Origin: Mayfieldus sp963841445
Lineage (GTDB): Bacteria; Actinomycetota; Thermoleophilia; Solirubrobacterales; 70-9
Direction: 5' to 3'
Length of the DNA: 64,000 nucleotides
NCBI GenBank assembly: GCA_963841445.1
Contig: CAWJCP010000002.1
Location: 620,001-684,000, forward strand
In this document: in pieces, positions 35,880 through 44,613 of the stretch
Numbering within the stretch: position 1 is the first letter of the stretch
Layout of the letters: each line of letters begins with the position of its first letter
The notes under the pieces: model-generated
Seen by the model: only the letters and a program-made list of their open reading frames with translations
Told to the model about the DNA's origin: nothing
Database searches by the model: none
Translations under genes and position numbers: made by a program

Positions 35880-35953
35880 AGCGGCTGATGGGATTCGAAC
35901 CCACGACCTTCTGCATGGCAAGCAGACGCTCTAGCCAACTGAGCTACAGCCGC
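35880..35953 (-). tRNA. tRNA-Gly (GCC)
   Basis: 74 bases: acceptor GCGGCTG/CAGCCGC, anticodon loop TTGCCAT between TCTGC and GCAGA, T arm GTGGG TTCGAAT CCCAT, discriminator T. No CCA is encoded. Confidence 0.94.
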
Positions 35954-36152
35954 CGGAATCGATCGAGTATAGCCGCGCCCCTGCGGCCCGCTGCCGCTTA
36001 CGGCGACGATGAAAGCGCCCGGTCGCGAGCCGCCGAGCGGGCCTGGTGGCGCCGCAACCGTCCCGATCTGATATTCCACAATATTGGGTAGCGGGGTCAG
36101 AGCCCCGCCTGGGGAGTCCGACAAATTCAGTCACAGACGGGGGTTTCGATCG

Positions 36153-36993
36153 ATGCATCGGAAGCACTTCTCAGCACTCGCGCTCGCGCTGGTCTGTCGC
36201 GGCGCTTGCCTTCGCGCCAGCCGCTTCAGCATGGGCGCCGGCCGACCAGGCGACGGTCCACCCGGGGGTGATGACGTTCACCGACGGCGCCCAATGCACC
36301 TCGAACTTCGTCTTTGCAGGACGGCTCAAACGTCTACCTCGGCCAGGCCGCCCACTGCTCCGGCACCGGGGCGGCGACCGACACCGACGGATGCGACAGC
36401 GCCTCGCTGCCGATCGGCACACCGGTCGACATCGACGGCGCGAGTCAAGCCTGGGACCCTGGTCTACAACTCGTGGCTGACGATGCAGGGCAACGGCGAG
36501 GCTGACGCCGACACCTGCGCCTACAACGACCTTGCCCTGATCAAGGTCGATCCCGCCGACGTGGGCAAGGTCAACCCGTCGGTACCAGGGTTCGGTGGGC
36601 CGACCGGGGTCGGTGGCTGGGGCGGCACCGGTTCGACGGTCTACACCTACGGCAACTCCGAGCTGCGCGGCGGCGTCAGCGCGCTGAGCCCGAAGCAGGG
36701 CATCGTCCTGCAGGGCGACGGCGAGCGGCTGGAGCCATGACGTCTACACGGCGACACCGGGCATCCCGGGCGACTCCGGAAGCGGCTTCCTGAATGCCTC
36801 CGGCGCCGCGATCGGGGTGCTCAGCACCGTCCAGCTCGCCCCGACCGCCGGCTCCAACGGGGTCGGCAACCTCGGCAAGGAGATCACCTACATGCAGGGC
36901 CATAGCGCCCTCAGCGGCGTCGGGCTGGTGCCGGGCACCGAGCCGTTCAACGCCAACGCCGTCGGCGCGGTGCTGAAGGGCCTCGGCCTCTAG
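36153..36993 (+). CDS. Trypsin-fold serine protease, frameshifted
   Basis: A secreted S1-type protease reconstructed across about four frame changes. The signal peptide MHRKHFSALALALV..AALAFAPAASAWAP is followed by QATVHPGVMTFTDGAQCTSNFVF. The catalytic triad is visible: His in VYLGQAAHCSG, Asp in YNDLALIKVD, Ser in GIPGDSGSGFL. Between them is GSTVYTYGNSELRGGV. Four shifts in 840 bases make it either a pseudogene or an error-rich stretch. A GCGGGG/CCCCGC hairpin lies 45 bases upstream at 36091-36108. Confidence 0.72.
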
Positions 36994-37067
36994 CCCGTTT
37001 TCGATAAGCGTGCGGGCGGCGGCGCTTCCAGCGCCGGCGCTTCTCGATTCGCGAGAATGCCAGCGCA

Positions 37068-38032
37068 ATGGCTGAGCTCCTCTCGAGAGTGGCGGGGATC
37101 GGCGCACGACCGCTCGCGCGGCGCGCCAGGCGCTCCGCGGACGCGATCGGCCTGATCCTGATGCACCACGGGGTCGCCCGAGCCCCGGGCAACCCCGGCG
37201 ATCTCTTGCCAGCGCTGGGCCTCAACGGATTCGGGGCCCAGCTCGAGCATCTGTCCCGCCACTACGAGGTCGTTCCCCTGACCGCGCTGAGCTCCCGCGT
37301 CCGCGCCCGCTCACCGGGGGAGCCCCTGCCGGTCGCCATCACCTTCGACGACGACCTCGCATGCCACACCGAGATCGTCGCCCCGGCTCTGGAGAGCTTC
37401 GGCTTTCACGCAACCTTCTTTCTCACCGGTGCGACGCTCGAGGGCCCGTCGGCGTTCTGGTGGCAGGACATGCAGGCGATTCGCGACCGTGGCCCGGCGG
37501 CCTGGACGGAGATGCGGCGCCGGCTGGCCGAGGAGTGGCCGTGGGCCGGCCTCGAGAGCGCGGACGGCGACCTGACGCTGGCGATCGAGAACAGCCCGCC
37601 CGAGCAGCGTGACGCGATCTCCGCCCGGCTGCGCGAGCTGGCCGGAGCCGAGCCCCTGGAATCCGGGCTGCCGGCGGCCGGCGGTCAGAGGAGCTCGTCG
37701 ACCGCGGCTTCGCGATCGGCTTTCACACCCGTCGCCACTACTGCCTGCCGACCCTGACCGACGAGCAGCTGGACCGGGCGATGCACGAGGGCCTCGACGA
37801 GCTCGAGGCGGTGCTCGGCCATCGGCCGACCGCGATCGCCTACCCGCACGCGAAGGCCGACGTGCGGATCGCCGCCGCCGCCCAGCGCGCCGGCTTCGAG
37901 CTCGGCGTGGTCTGCCGCCATGGAGGGGCCAGCGATGACCAGCACCCACTGCTGCTCGACCGCGTCAATGCGCTGATCGAGTCGCCGGGCCGCTTCGCGC
38001 TCGGCCTGGCGCGGATCTCGGTGGGCGACTAG
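37068..38032 (+). CDS. Polysaccharide deacetylase, apparent frameshift
   Basis: NodB-fold carbohydrate esterase. ITFDDDLACHTEIVAPAL carries the catalytic Asp and metal Asp; IGFHTRRHYCLPTLTDEQL carries the HxxxH metal His pair. LDELEAVLGHRPTAIAYPHAKAD resembles motif 3. The frame changes near 37680. The stop codon is read at CTAG, shared with the convergent gene. It removes acetyl groups from surface glycans. Confidence 0.8.
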
Positions 38033-38683
38033 GAACGCAAGCCGGCCAGAGCCTCGGCGATCGGCGACTCGCCCTCGAGCAGGTCGAAGGCGGCACCGAT
38101 GGTTCCCTGCTCGTCGAGGCACCCGACGAGCACCGCGGCGACGTCTGCGCGGCTCACCTCGCCGCCCTCGAGCCGGGGCCCGACCGTCACCTTGCCGCTC
38201 GCCGGGCGGTCGGTCAGGCGGCCCGGCCGCACGATCGTGTACTCGAGCCCGCTCGCGATCAGCGCCCGGTCGGCCTCCGCCTTTGCGCGCAGGTATTCGC
38301 CAAAGGTGTCTCCGCCCTCGGTCGGCGGGTGGGCGGCGCCCATCGAGCTGACGATCAAATAGCGCGAGATCCCGTTCTCCTTCGCCGCCTCGACCAGCCT
38401 CACCGCCCCACCGAGGTCCATCGTGCGCTTGCGCTCTGTCCCGCTGCCGGGCCCGGCGCCGGCCGCGAATACGACCGCGTCGGCCCCAGCGACTGCCTCG
38501 GCCACCTGGGCGGGCTCGGCATGCTCGAGGTCGCAGACAACCGGCTCGGCGCCGGACTCGCGGAGGTCGCCGGCATGGTCGCGATTGCGGATCAGGCCGA
38601 ACGGCTCGTCGCCGCGCTCGAGCCAGCAGCTCCTCGAGGAGCATTGCGATCTTTCCGTGCCCGCCGGCGATCGCGACCTTCAT
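38029..38683 (-). CDS. NAD(P)-binding atypical SDR, apparent frameshift
   Basis: MKVAIAGGHGKIAMLLEELLARA (Rossmann GGxGxI) leads, after a shift near 38615, to AEAVAGADAVVFAAGAG, YLIVSSMGAAHPP and LRAKAEADRALIASGLEYTIVRPGRLTD, the atypical SDR-a5 (NmrA/HSCARG-like) pattern. Homologues are NAD(P)-binding regulatory proteins or reductases. The C-terminal stop is within the CTAG shared with the deacetylase gene. Confidence 0.8.
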
Positions 38684-38815
38684 GCGGGTTCGGTCTCCGA
38701 GCTCCGAGAAGCGGTCATCGCGGGAAAGCGAAGCGCTGCCGGATTCGATCCGAACCTCGCTGGCGCGCGCGGACATCCCCAAAGGCTAGCCGGGCCGCGC
38801 TCTCGACACGTACCC

Positions 38816-39224
38816 CTAGGCCCCGTCGAGGGCCTCGTTGACGAGCCGGTCGGCCTCCGCGTTCTCGTCGCGGCCGACGTGCTCGGATCGTCCATTCCTC
38901 GAAGCCCTGCAGCGCCAGCAGGACCTGCCGATGAAGCTCGCGCAGGGTCGCGTCCTTGACCTTGTACTGGCCCTTGACCTGTCGCACGACCAGCTCCGAG
39001 TCGCCGACCAGGTCGAGTTGCTCGGCGCCGCGGGCCGCGGCGCGCTCGATCCCGAGCAGCAGGGCCCGGTACTCGGCGACGTTGTTGGTCGCCTCCCCGA
39101 TCAGCTCGCTGCGCTCTTCCAGAAGCTCCCCGTCGGTGTCCTGGAGCACGGCCGCGATCGCGGCCGGGCCGGGGTTGCCCCGAGCCCCGCCGTCGACGTT
39201 GACGACCAGCCTGTCCGCCGGCAC
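38816..39224 (-). CDS. RNase HI family protein, apparent frameshift
   Basis: Cuts RNA in RNA-DNA hybrids. NVDGGARGNPGPAAIAAVL (catalytic Asp), NNVAEYRALLLGIE (Glu), LDLVGDSELVVRQVKG (Asp) and, after one frame shift near 38885 (extra base in ATCC), GRDENAEADRLVNEAL (last Asp). About 135 residues, the single-domain length. A standard N-terminal hybrid-binding domain is missing. Confidence 0.83.
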
Positions 39225-39230
39225 GGAGAG

Positions 39231-39992
39231 CTAGCTCTCCGTGCGCGCCGGCTCGCCCTCGAGCCGCGCCGGATCCGAGCCGAGGCGCAGGGCGCCGCTC
39301 TTCTCCGCGTGCGCGTTCCATTCGCGCGCCGATGCGTCGATCTCGTCGACCTCGTATCCCTTGTCGATCTCATAGACGGCGCGGGTGGGCTCGCTGAGGT
39401 CGACTCCCCACTGGTACCAGGAAAGCTCCCAGGCAACCGTGAGGCGGATCTCGTTCGGCGACCCCGCCGCCGCCCCAACCGACACCCGAGGCTCCCCCAG
39501 GGTCTTGATCAGCCCGGCGACGGTGCGGGCCTGCTCGCTCTCGTTGAAGCGCGCCATCGCCCGCTCCAGCCTGGTGGCGGGCTCGGCGATCGCTCCGGCG
39601 CGACCGACCCGGGCACCGCGTGCCGCCGGGTCGGGCCCCGCAGAGCGCGCGAGGGTGGCGTGGTTCGCGGAAGCCTCCTCGCGGTTCGGCGGCGCGACGC
39701 TGTCCGGCGTCGGCTCGGAGCTTGGCGGCGGCTCCTGTGCTGTCTCGGCCTCGGCCGCCCGGGGCGCCAGGCCCCGCAGCCAACCGACCAGGGAGCCCCG
39801 CCGGCGCCGGCGCTCGCGCGGCGGCGGGTTGGAGGCCGCCGCCTCTGCCCAGACCCAGTGCAGCGACTCGGCCCGCGAGCGGCACAGCTCGCAGACGATG
39901 CGTCGCTCGCCGTCGGGGGTGAGATAGGTGCGGGTGCGCTCGCCCTTGAGGATCGTTCGACCGCAGACGGAGCAGCTGGTCGGGGTGCTCAC
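39231..39992 (-). CDS. Zinc-ribbon protein with acidic/Pro-rich linker
   Basis: 253 residues. The N-terminal CSVCGRTI...RRIVCELCRSRA has two CxxC pairs, a treble-clef or zinc ribbon. A disordered Pro/Ala-rich middle (about residues 65-140) follows, then a C-terminal domain: ARFNESEQARTVAGLIKTLGEPRVSVGAA and VAWELSWYQWGVDLSEPTRAVYEIDKGYEVDEI. Function unknown; the C-terminal domain is conserved-looking in its charge pattern. It lies seven bases before the RNase HI gene. Confidence 0.6.
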   Translation of the reverse strand: MSTPTSCSVCGRTILKGERTRTYLTPDGERRIVCELCRSRAESLHWVWAEAAASNPPPRERRRRRGSLVGWLRGLAPRAAEAETAQEPPPSSEPTPDSVAPPNREEASANHATLARSAGPDPAARGARVGRAGAIAEPATRLERAMARFNESEQARTVAGLIKTLGEPRVSVGAAAGSPNEIRLTVAWELSWYQWGVDLSEPTRAVYEIDKGYEVDEIDASAREWNAHAEKSGALRLGSDPARLEGEPARTES

Positions 39993-40044
39993 GGAACTGA
40001 CGGTACCAGCGCCACGGGCGGCGGGACGCAGGATCTCGCCTGGC

Positions 40045-40422
40045 TCAGCCGAGCTCGATCAGCTCGACCCGGTAGCCGTCCGGGTCGCGCACGAAGCAGA
40101 TCCGCGGGCCGCCCTCGCTGACCCGGTAGGGCGGCTTCTCGGGCTCGATGCCGTCCTCGGCGAGGTCGCCGAGAGTTGAGTCGAGGTCGTCGACGCTGAG
40201 CGCGATGTGGTTGTAGCCGTCGCCGAGGTCGTAGGAGTCGACGCCGTGGTTGTAGGTCAGCTCGAGGCGCGGGACGTCGCCGTCGCCGGCCAGGTTCATG
40301 AACACGTTGATCGCCTCGTCGCGGATCGGCATCCGGCGCACCTCCTCGAAGCCGAGCCGCTCGTAGAAGGCGACCGAGCGGTCGATGTCGCCGATCCGAT
40401 AGCAGGTGTGCAGGTACTTCAT
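40045..40422 (-). CDS. Glyoxalase I (lactoylglutathione lyase)-like protein
   Basis: 125 residues: KYLHTCYRIGDIDRSVAFYERLGFEEVRRM with the first metal His, ELTYNHGVDSYDLGDGYNHIALSV (Glu, then His) and DPDGYRVELIELG (terminal Glu). The four metal positions of GloA are all present. It converts methylglyoxal adducts of a thiol; Actinobacteria use mycothiol, so the thiol partner is uncertain. Confidence 0.85.
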   Translation of the reverse strand: MKYLHTCYRIGDIDRSVAFYERLGFEEVRRMPIRDEAINVFMNLAGDGDVPRLELTYNHGVDSYDLGDGYNHIALSVDDLDSTLGDLAEDGIEPEKPPYRVSEGGPRICFVRDPDGYRVELIELG

Positions 40423-40428
40423 CGGCCG

Positions 40429-42516
40429 CTAGGCCCTGACCTCTGCGGCGTCGCCGGCGGCCGCGATCACCTTGTCGGCCAGGTGGGCCGGCACTTCCTC
40501 GTAGCGCTCGAACTCCATCGTGTAATCGGCCCGCCCGCCGCTGATCGAGCGCAGGTCGGGGGCGTAGTCGAGCACCTCGGCCATCGGGACCTCCGCCTTT
40601 ACCTCGGTCACCGAGCCCTTCGGCTCCATCCCCAGGGGGCGCCCCCGGCGCGAGTTGAGGTCGCCGATCACGTCGCCGACCACGTCCTCCGGGCAGGAGA
40701 TCGTGATCTGGACGATCGGCTCCAGCAGGACCGCCCCGGCATCGGCCATCGCCTGCTTGAAGGCCATCGAGCCGGCGATCTTGAAGGCCATCTCGGAGGA
40801 GTCGACGCTGTGGTGCGAGCCGTCGTAGAGGCGCACGCTGACGTCCTTGACCGGATAACCGGCGACGGTCCCGTGCTGCATCGCCTCGCGAATCCCCTTC
40901 TCGACCGCGGGGATGAAGCTGCCGGGGATCACGCCGCCCTTGATCGCATTCACGAACTCCAGCCCGGTGCCCGCCTCGGCCGGGGCGATCTCGATATGGC
41001 AGTCGCCGAACTGACCGCGGCCGCCGGTCTGCTTCTTGTAGCGGCCGTGCGCCTTGGCCGGCTTGCGGATCGACTCCTGGTAGGGCACCCGGGGCGGCTT
41101 CAGCGTGATCTCGGCGCCGAAGCGGCGCTTCATGCGATCGACGATCACCTCGACGTGCGCCTGGGTGAGCCCGGCGATGATCTGCTCGCCGGTCTGCTGG
41201 TCGCGATGCACGTCGAGGGTCGGGTCCTCCTCGGTGAGGCGGCGAATCGCCTGCGCCGCTTTCTCCTCGTCTCCCTTCGCCTTCGCCTCGTAAGCAAATG
41301 CCATCACCGGGGCCGGCAGGTCGAGGGCGGGGAACGAGATGTCGCGCTGCTTGCCGGCGAGCACGTCGCCGGCCCGGGTCTCCTTCAGCTTCGCGATCGC
41401 CCCGATGTCGCCGGCGCCGAGCTCGTCGACGTTCCGCAGGTCCTTGCCCAGCGGAGCTCCCAGCTGGCCGATGCGCTCCTTCTCGGAGCGGGTCACGTTG
41501 ACGACATGGGAGTCGGACTCAAGCGTGCCGCTGTAGACGCGCAGCAGGTTGATCCTGCCCGTGTAGGGGTCGGCGACGGTCTTGAAGACGTAGGCGACCA
41601 GCTCGGCGGACTCATCGGGCTCGAGCTCGATCTCCTCGTCGTCCTCACCTCTCGCGGCTACGGCGCCGCGCATCGCCGGTGAGGGCAGGTCCTCGACCAG
41701 CGCGTCTAGCAGCCGGTCGGTGCCGAGGTTGCGGGTCGCGATCCCGCAGGTGACCGGGAAGATCGTGCCCTTCGTGACGCCCTTTTTCAGAACCGTGACC
41801 GTCTCGGCGTGGTCGATCTCCTCCCCCTCCAGATAGCGCTCCATCAGCTCGTCGGAGTTCTCCGCCACCTCGTCCATCAGCTTTTCGCGGTACTCCTCGG
41901 CCTGCGCCCGCAGCTCATCCGGGATCTCAGCCTCGCTCCAGTCCCCGCGGCCACTGCCCTGATAGACGAACGCCTTCATGTCGATCAGGTCGATCACGCC
42001 GTTGACCTCGTGCTCGGCGCCGATCGGGATCTCGGTGGCGACGACGTGGGAGCCGAACGCCTTCTGCAGCGACTCGAGGGCGCGGAAGAAGTCGGCGCGC
42101 TCGCGATCGAGCATGTTCACGAAGACCAAGCGGGCAAGGCCCTCCGCGTCGGCCCGGCGCCAGAGCCGCTCCGTGTGCACCTCGACTCCCATCACCGCGT
42201 TGACGACCACGACGGCCGCGTCGCAGACCCGCAGCGCGGCGGCGGCGTCGGCGACGAAGCTCGGCTCGCCCGGGGTGTCGAGCAGGTTGATCTTGCGCCC
42301 GTCGTGCTCGAACGACGCCAGCGTGGCGCCGATCGACATCTCACGCTCCTGCTCGTCGTCCTCGTAGTCGGAGACGGTGGAGCCGTCGGAGACCTTGCCG
42401 AGCCGGTTCACAGCGCCGGCTTCGAAGAGCATCGCCTCGTGAAGGCTCGTCTTGCCGCTTCCCCGATGCCCGATCAGGGCAACGTTGCGAATTCGGTCGG
42501 CGGCCTTGTGAGCCAT
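40429..42516 (-). CDS. EF-G-like translational GTPase
   Basis: 695 residues, the EF-G length and domain order (G, II, III, IV, V). GHRGSGKTSL is G1, DTPGEPSF G3. The G4 motif reads NMLDRE instead of the usual NKMD. Domain IV has YRKKQTGGRGQFGD-type sequence YKKQTGGRGQFGDCHIEIAP, and domain V ends DYTMEFERYEEVPA. A housekeeping fusA should also exist elsewhere next to rpsL/rpsG, so this is probably the second EF-G type seen in Actinobacteria. The exact role is unknown. Confidence 0.86.
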   Translation of the reverse strand: MAHKAADRIRNVALIGHRGSGKTSLHEAMLFEAGAVNRLGKVSDGSTVSDYEDDEQEREMSIGATLASFEHDGRKINLLDTPGEPSFVADAAAALRVCDAAVVVVNAVMGVEVHTERLWRRADAEGLARLVFVNMLDRERADFFRALESLQKAFGSHVVATEIPIGAEHEVNGVIDLIDMKAFVYQGSGRGDWSEAEIPDELRAQAEEYREKLMDEVAENSDELMERYLEGEEIDHAETVTVLKKGVTKGTIFPVTCGIATRNLGTDRLLDALVEDLPSPAMRGAVAARGEDDEEIELEPDESAELVAYVFKTVADPYTGRINLLRVYSGTLESDSHVVNVTRSEKERIGQLGAPLGKDLRNVDELGAGDIGAIAKLKETRAGDVLAGKQRDISFPALDLPAPVMAFAYEAKAKGDEEKAAQAIRRLTEEDPTLDVHRDQQTGEQIIAGLTQAHVEVIVDRMKRRFGAEITLKPPRVPYQESIRKPAKAHGRYKKQTGGRGQFGDCHIEIAPAEAGTGLEFVNAIKGGVIPGSFIPAVEKGIREAMQHGTVAGYPVKDVSVRLYDGSHHSVDSSEMAFKIAGSMAFKQAMADAGAVLLEPIVQITISCPEDVVGDVIGDLNSRRGRPLGMEPKGSVTEVKAEVPMAEVLDYAPDLRSISGGRADYTMEFERYEEVPAHLADKVIAAAGDAAEVRA

Positions 42517-42528
42517 CGACCGAAAACC

Positions 42529-43302
42529 CTATACCCCCTGTAAATGGGACTTCAGCCGCATTACCGCCTTCGTGTGCAGCTGCGAGACGCGTGACTCGGT
42601 GACCCCGAGGACCTCGCCGATCTCGCGCAAGGTCAGGCCTTCGTAGTAGTAGAGAGCGACGACGAGCTGCTCACGCTCGGGCAGCGAGGCGATCGCGTCC
42701 GCGAGGCGGTCCTTGACCTCGGTCGAGTCGAGCGCCTCCTGGGGGTCGGCGGCGGAGGGGTCGGAGATCGTGTCCAGCAGCGAAACCTGGTCGCCGGAGG
42801 AGTCGGAGATCGCCCAGAGCTCGTCAAGCGCGTAGACCGAGGAGTTGGCGATCTCAAGCAGCGATTCCTGAAGCTCCTCCTCGCTGACCCCGAGCTTGTC
42901 GGCGAGCTCCTCCTCGGTCGGGGCCCGCTGCAACTGGTTTTCGAGCTTCTGCTGGGCCACCTCGATCTCGCGAGCGCGCGAGCGCACCGAGCGCGGCACC
43001 CAGTCCAGCGAGCGCAGCTCGTCGATGATCGAGCCGCGGATCCGGGTCATCGCGAAGGTCTCGAACTTGATCCCGCGCTCGGGCTCGAAGCGCTCGATCG
43101 CTCCGATCAGCCCCATCAGCCCGTAGGAGATCAGGTCGGAGTCCTCGACGTGCGAGGGAAGCCCGGCGCCGAGCCGGCCGGCGACGAACTTGACCATCGG
43201 CGAGTAGGCGACCACGAGGCGTTCGCGAGCAGCCGAATCCCCGTCGTTCTTGTAGCGACGCCATAGCTCGCGAAGCTCGACTTCTTTTACGCCGGTCTCC
43301 AT
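42529..43302 (-). CDS. FliA/WhiG-type sigma factor
   Basis: 257 residues: LVVAYSPMVKFVAGRLGAGLP with DLISYGLMGLIGAIERFEPERGIKFETFAMTRIRGSIIDELRSLDWVPRSVR (regions 2.1-2.4), LENQLQRAPTEEELADKLGV (region 3) and LPEREQLVVALYYYEGLTLREIGEVLGVTESRVSQLHTKAVMRL (region 4). This is the sigma-28/WhiG class. The ATG at 43302 is preceded by no strong ribosome site. WhiG governs sporulation and FliA governs motility; no flagellar genes are in this window, so the regulon cannot be judged. Confidence 0.92.
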   Translation of the reverse strand: METGVKEVELRELWRRYKNDGDSAARERLVVAYSPMVKFVAGRLGAGLPSHVEDSDLISYGLMGLIGAIERFEPERGIKFETFAMTRIRGSIIDELRSLDWVPRSVRSRAREIEVAQQKLENQLQRAPTEEELADKLGVSEEELQESLLEIANSSVYALDELWAISDSSGDQVSLLDTISDPSAADPQEALDSTEVKDRLADAIASLPEREQLVVALYYYEGLTLREIGEVLGVTESRVSQLHTKAVMRLKSHLQGV

Positions 43303-43399
43303 CAAATGCCGCCTAGGATTGTATGGGCCGCGTCCCCGCCCGAGGTTGAGATCGGGGCCCAGCCCGGCAAGACTCTTGTCATGTTTCGGCGGCTCACGC

Positions 43400-44332
43400 T
43401 CAGGAACGGGGGTGTGAATGCTCGTACTGACGGCGCAGGCGCGAGGGATCAACGCGTGTGTAGATCTGCGTGGTCGATATGGACGCATGACCGAGGAGCT
43501 CCTGGATCGAGCGCAGGTCGGCGCCTCCTTCGAGCAGGTGGGTGGCGAACGCGTGGCGCAGCGAATGCGGCGAGATCCCGGCCCCGATCGCGGCCTCGCG
43601 GACCCAGCGGCGCAACCGCCGCCGCACGTCCGACGAGGAGAGCCTGCGTCCGCGCCGCGAGAGCAGCAGCGCCTCCTCGTCGAGGTCGCCGACCAGCAAG
43701 GCGGGACGAGCGGCCTCCAGGTAGCGCTGCAGGGCACGCTGGGCCGGCTCGCCGACCGGCAACAGCCTCTCCTTGCCGCCCTTGCCGCGCACCCGCAGCT
43801 GCTCGGACTCGAAGTCGATCGAACCGACCTCGAGGTTGACGACCTCCTCGCAGCGCAGCCCGCAGGAATAGGTGAGCTCGAACATCGCCCGGTCGCGAAC
43901 CTCGAGCGGCGTGTGGGCGGGGATGCGATCCAGAAGCGCGGCGATCTGCTCCGGCGACAGGACCTTCGGCAGCTTGCCAGGGCGCTTCGGGCTGCCGACC
44001 AGGTCGGCCGGGTTCTGGCCGACGCGCTCGGTGCGCACGAGATGGTCGTAGATGCCTCGCACCGAGGCAAGCTTGCGGGCCACGGTCGCCGCCGCGGCGC
44101 CGGACTCCGAGAGGCGGGCAGCGAACAGCCGCACGTCTCGATGCTGCACCGCCGCCGGGCCTTCGAGGCCGCGCTGGGTGGCCCAGTCGGCGAACTGTCG
44201 CAGGTCGTTGCCGTAGGCGCGCCGCGTCCGCTCGGCCGCCCCGCGCCCGCTCAGCTCGCGGTCATATGCCTGAAGCGCCTCATCCCAGGTCACGCATGGG
44301 TTTTCGCCAAAAGCGTTCCCACGCCTGCCCAT
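43400..44332 (-). CDS. xerD: Tyrosine recombinase XerD-type
   Basis: 310 residues. SAM-like N-terminal domain (TWDEALQAYDRELSGRGAAERTRRAYGNDLRQFADW) and the catalytic domain with Arg in TYSCGLRCEEVVNL, Lys in VRGKGGKERLLPV, HxxR in SPHSLRHAFATHLLEGG, His in LGHASISTTQIY and the Tyr nucleophile in TQIYTRVDP. All catalytic residues are present. It resolves chromosome dimers at dif together with XerC. The start is 44332 (ATG) or GTG at about 44293. It is not next to a tRNA, so it does not look like a prophage integrase. Confidence 0.9.
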   Translation of the reverse strand: MGRRGNAFGENPCVTWDEALQAYDRELSGRGAAERTRRAYGNDLRQFADWATQRGLEGPAAVQHRDVRLFAARLSESGAAAATVARKLASVRGIYDHLVRTERVGQNPADLVGSPKRPGKLPKVLSPEQIAALLDRIPAHTPLEVRDRAMFELTYSCGLRCEEVVNLEVGSIDFESEQLRVRGKGGKERLLPVGEPAQRALQRYLEAARPALLVGDLDEEALLLSRRGRRLSSSDVRRRLRRWVREAAIGAGISPHSLRHAFATHLLEGGADLRSIQELLGHASISTTQIYTRVDPSRLRRQYEHSHPRS

Positions 44333-44355
44333 GCCTGCATGCCGCCCGCCCGAGC

Positions 44356-44441
44356 GGGCGCGAAAAGCCAGCAGCTGGGAGAGATGGACTGACGTCGAAA
44401 ACCGAGCCTGGCCAGAAGGCAGGGACCGACGGGCGCGAAAA
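44356..44441 (+). repeat. Three direct repeats of a CGAAAA motif upstream of xerD
   Basis: GGGCGCGAAAAGCCAGCAG at 44356, GACGTCGAAAACCGAGCC at 44391 and GGGCGCGAAAACCAAGCAG at 44431, spaced 35 and 40 bases apart. They lie in the 281-base gap 44333-44613 between xerD and the L,D-transpeptidase gene, which contains no gene that I can support. Confidence 0.6.
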
Positions 44442-44498
44442 CCAAGCAGTTCGGTGGACGCAGGGAGGCTGGCGAGCCGAGCGCACCAGTTGAGTGAG

Positions 44499-44521
44499 GC
44501 CGCGACACATCGTGTCGCGGC
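44499..44521. terminator. Perfect 10-bp hairpin in the xerD upstream gap
   Basis: GCCGCGACAC (44499-44508) and its complement GTGTCGCGGC (44512-44521) flank a three-base loop. It lies downstream of the minus-strand transpeptidase gene, but no T-run follows, so it could be a terminator without U-tract or a protein-binding palindrome. Confidence 0.55.
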
Positions 44522-44613
44522 ACAGGCTGGTCAGGCGATGCAGTCGCCGCAATTACGTGCGTGAGCGAGACAGCCGACTGAGGACGCCGAAATGCGCCGG
44601 TTTGCAGCGCCCG

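Noticed and set aside
43400..44332. XerD-type gene as a phage or element integrase
   Set aside because: It has the XerD chromosomal type motifs, no tRNA or attachment duplicate nearby, and no phage genes around.
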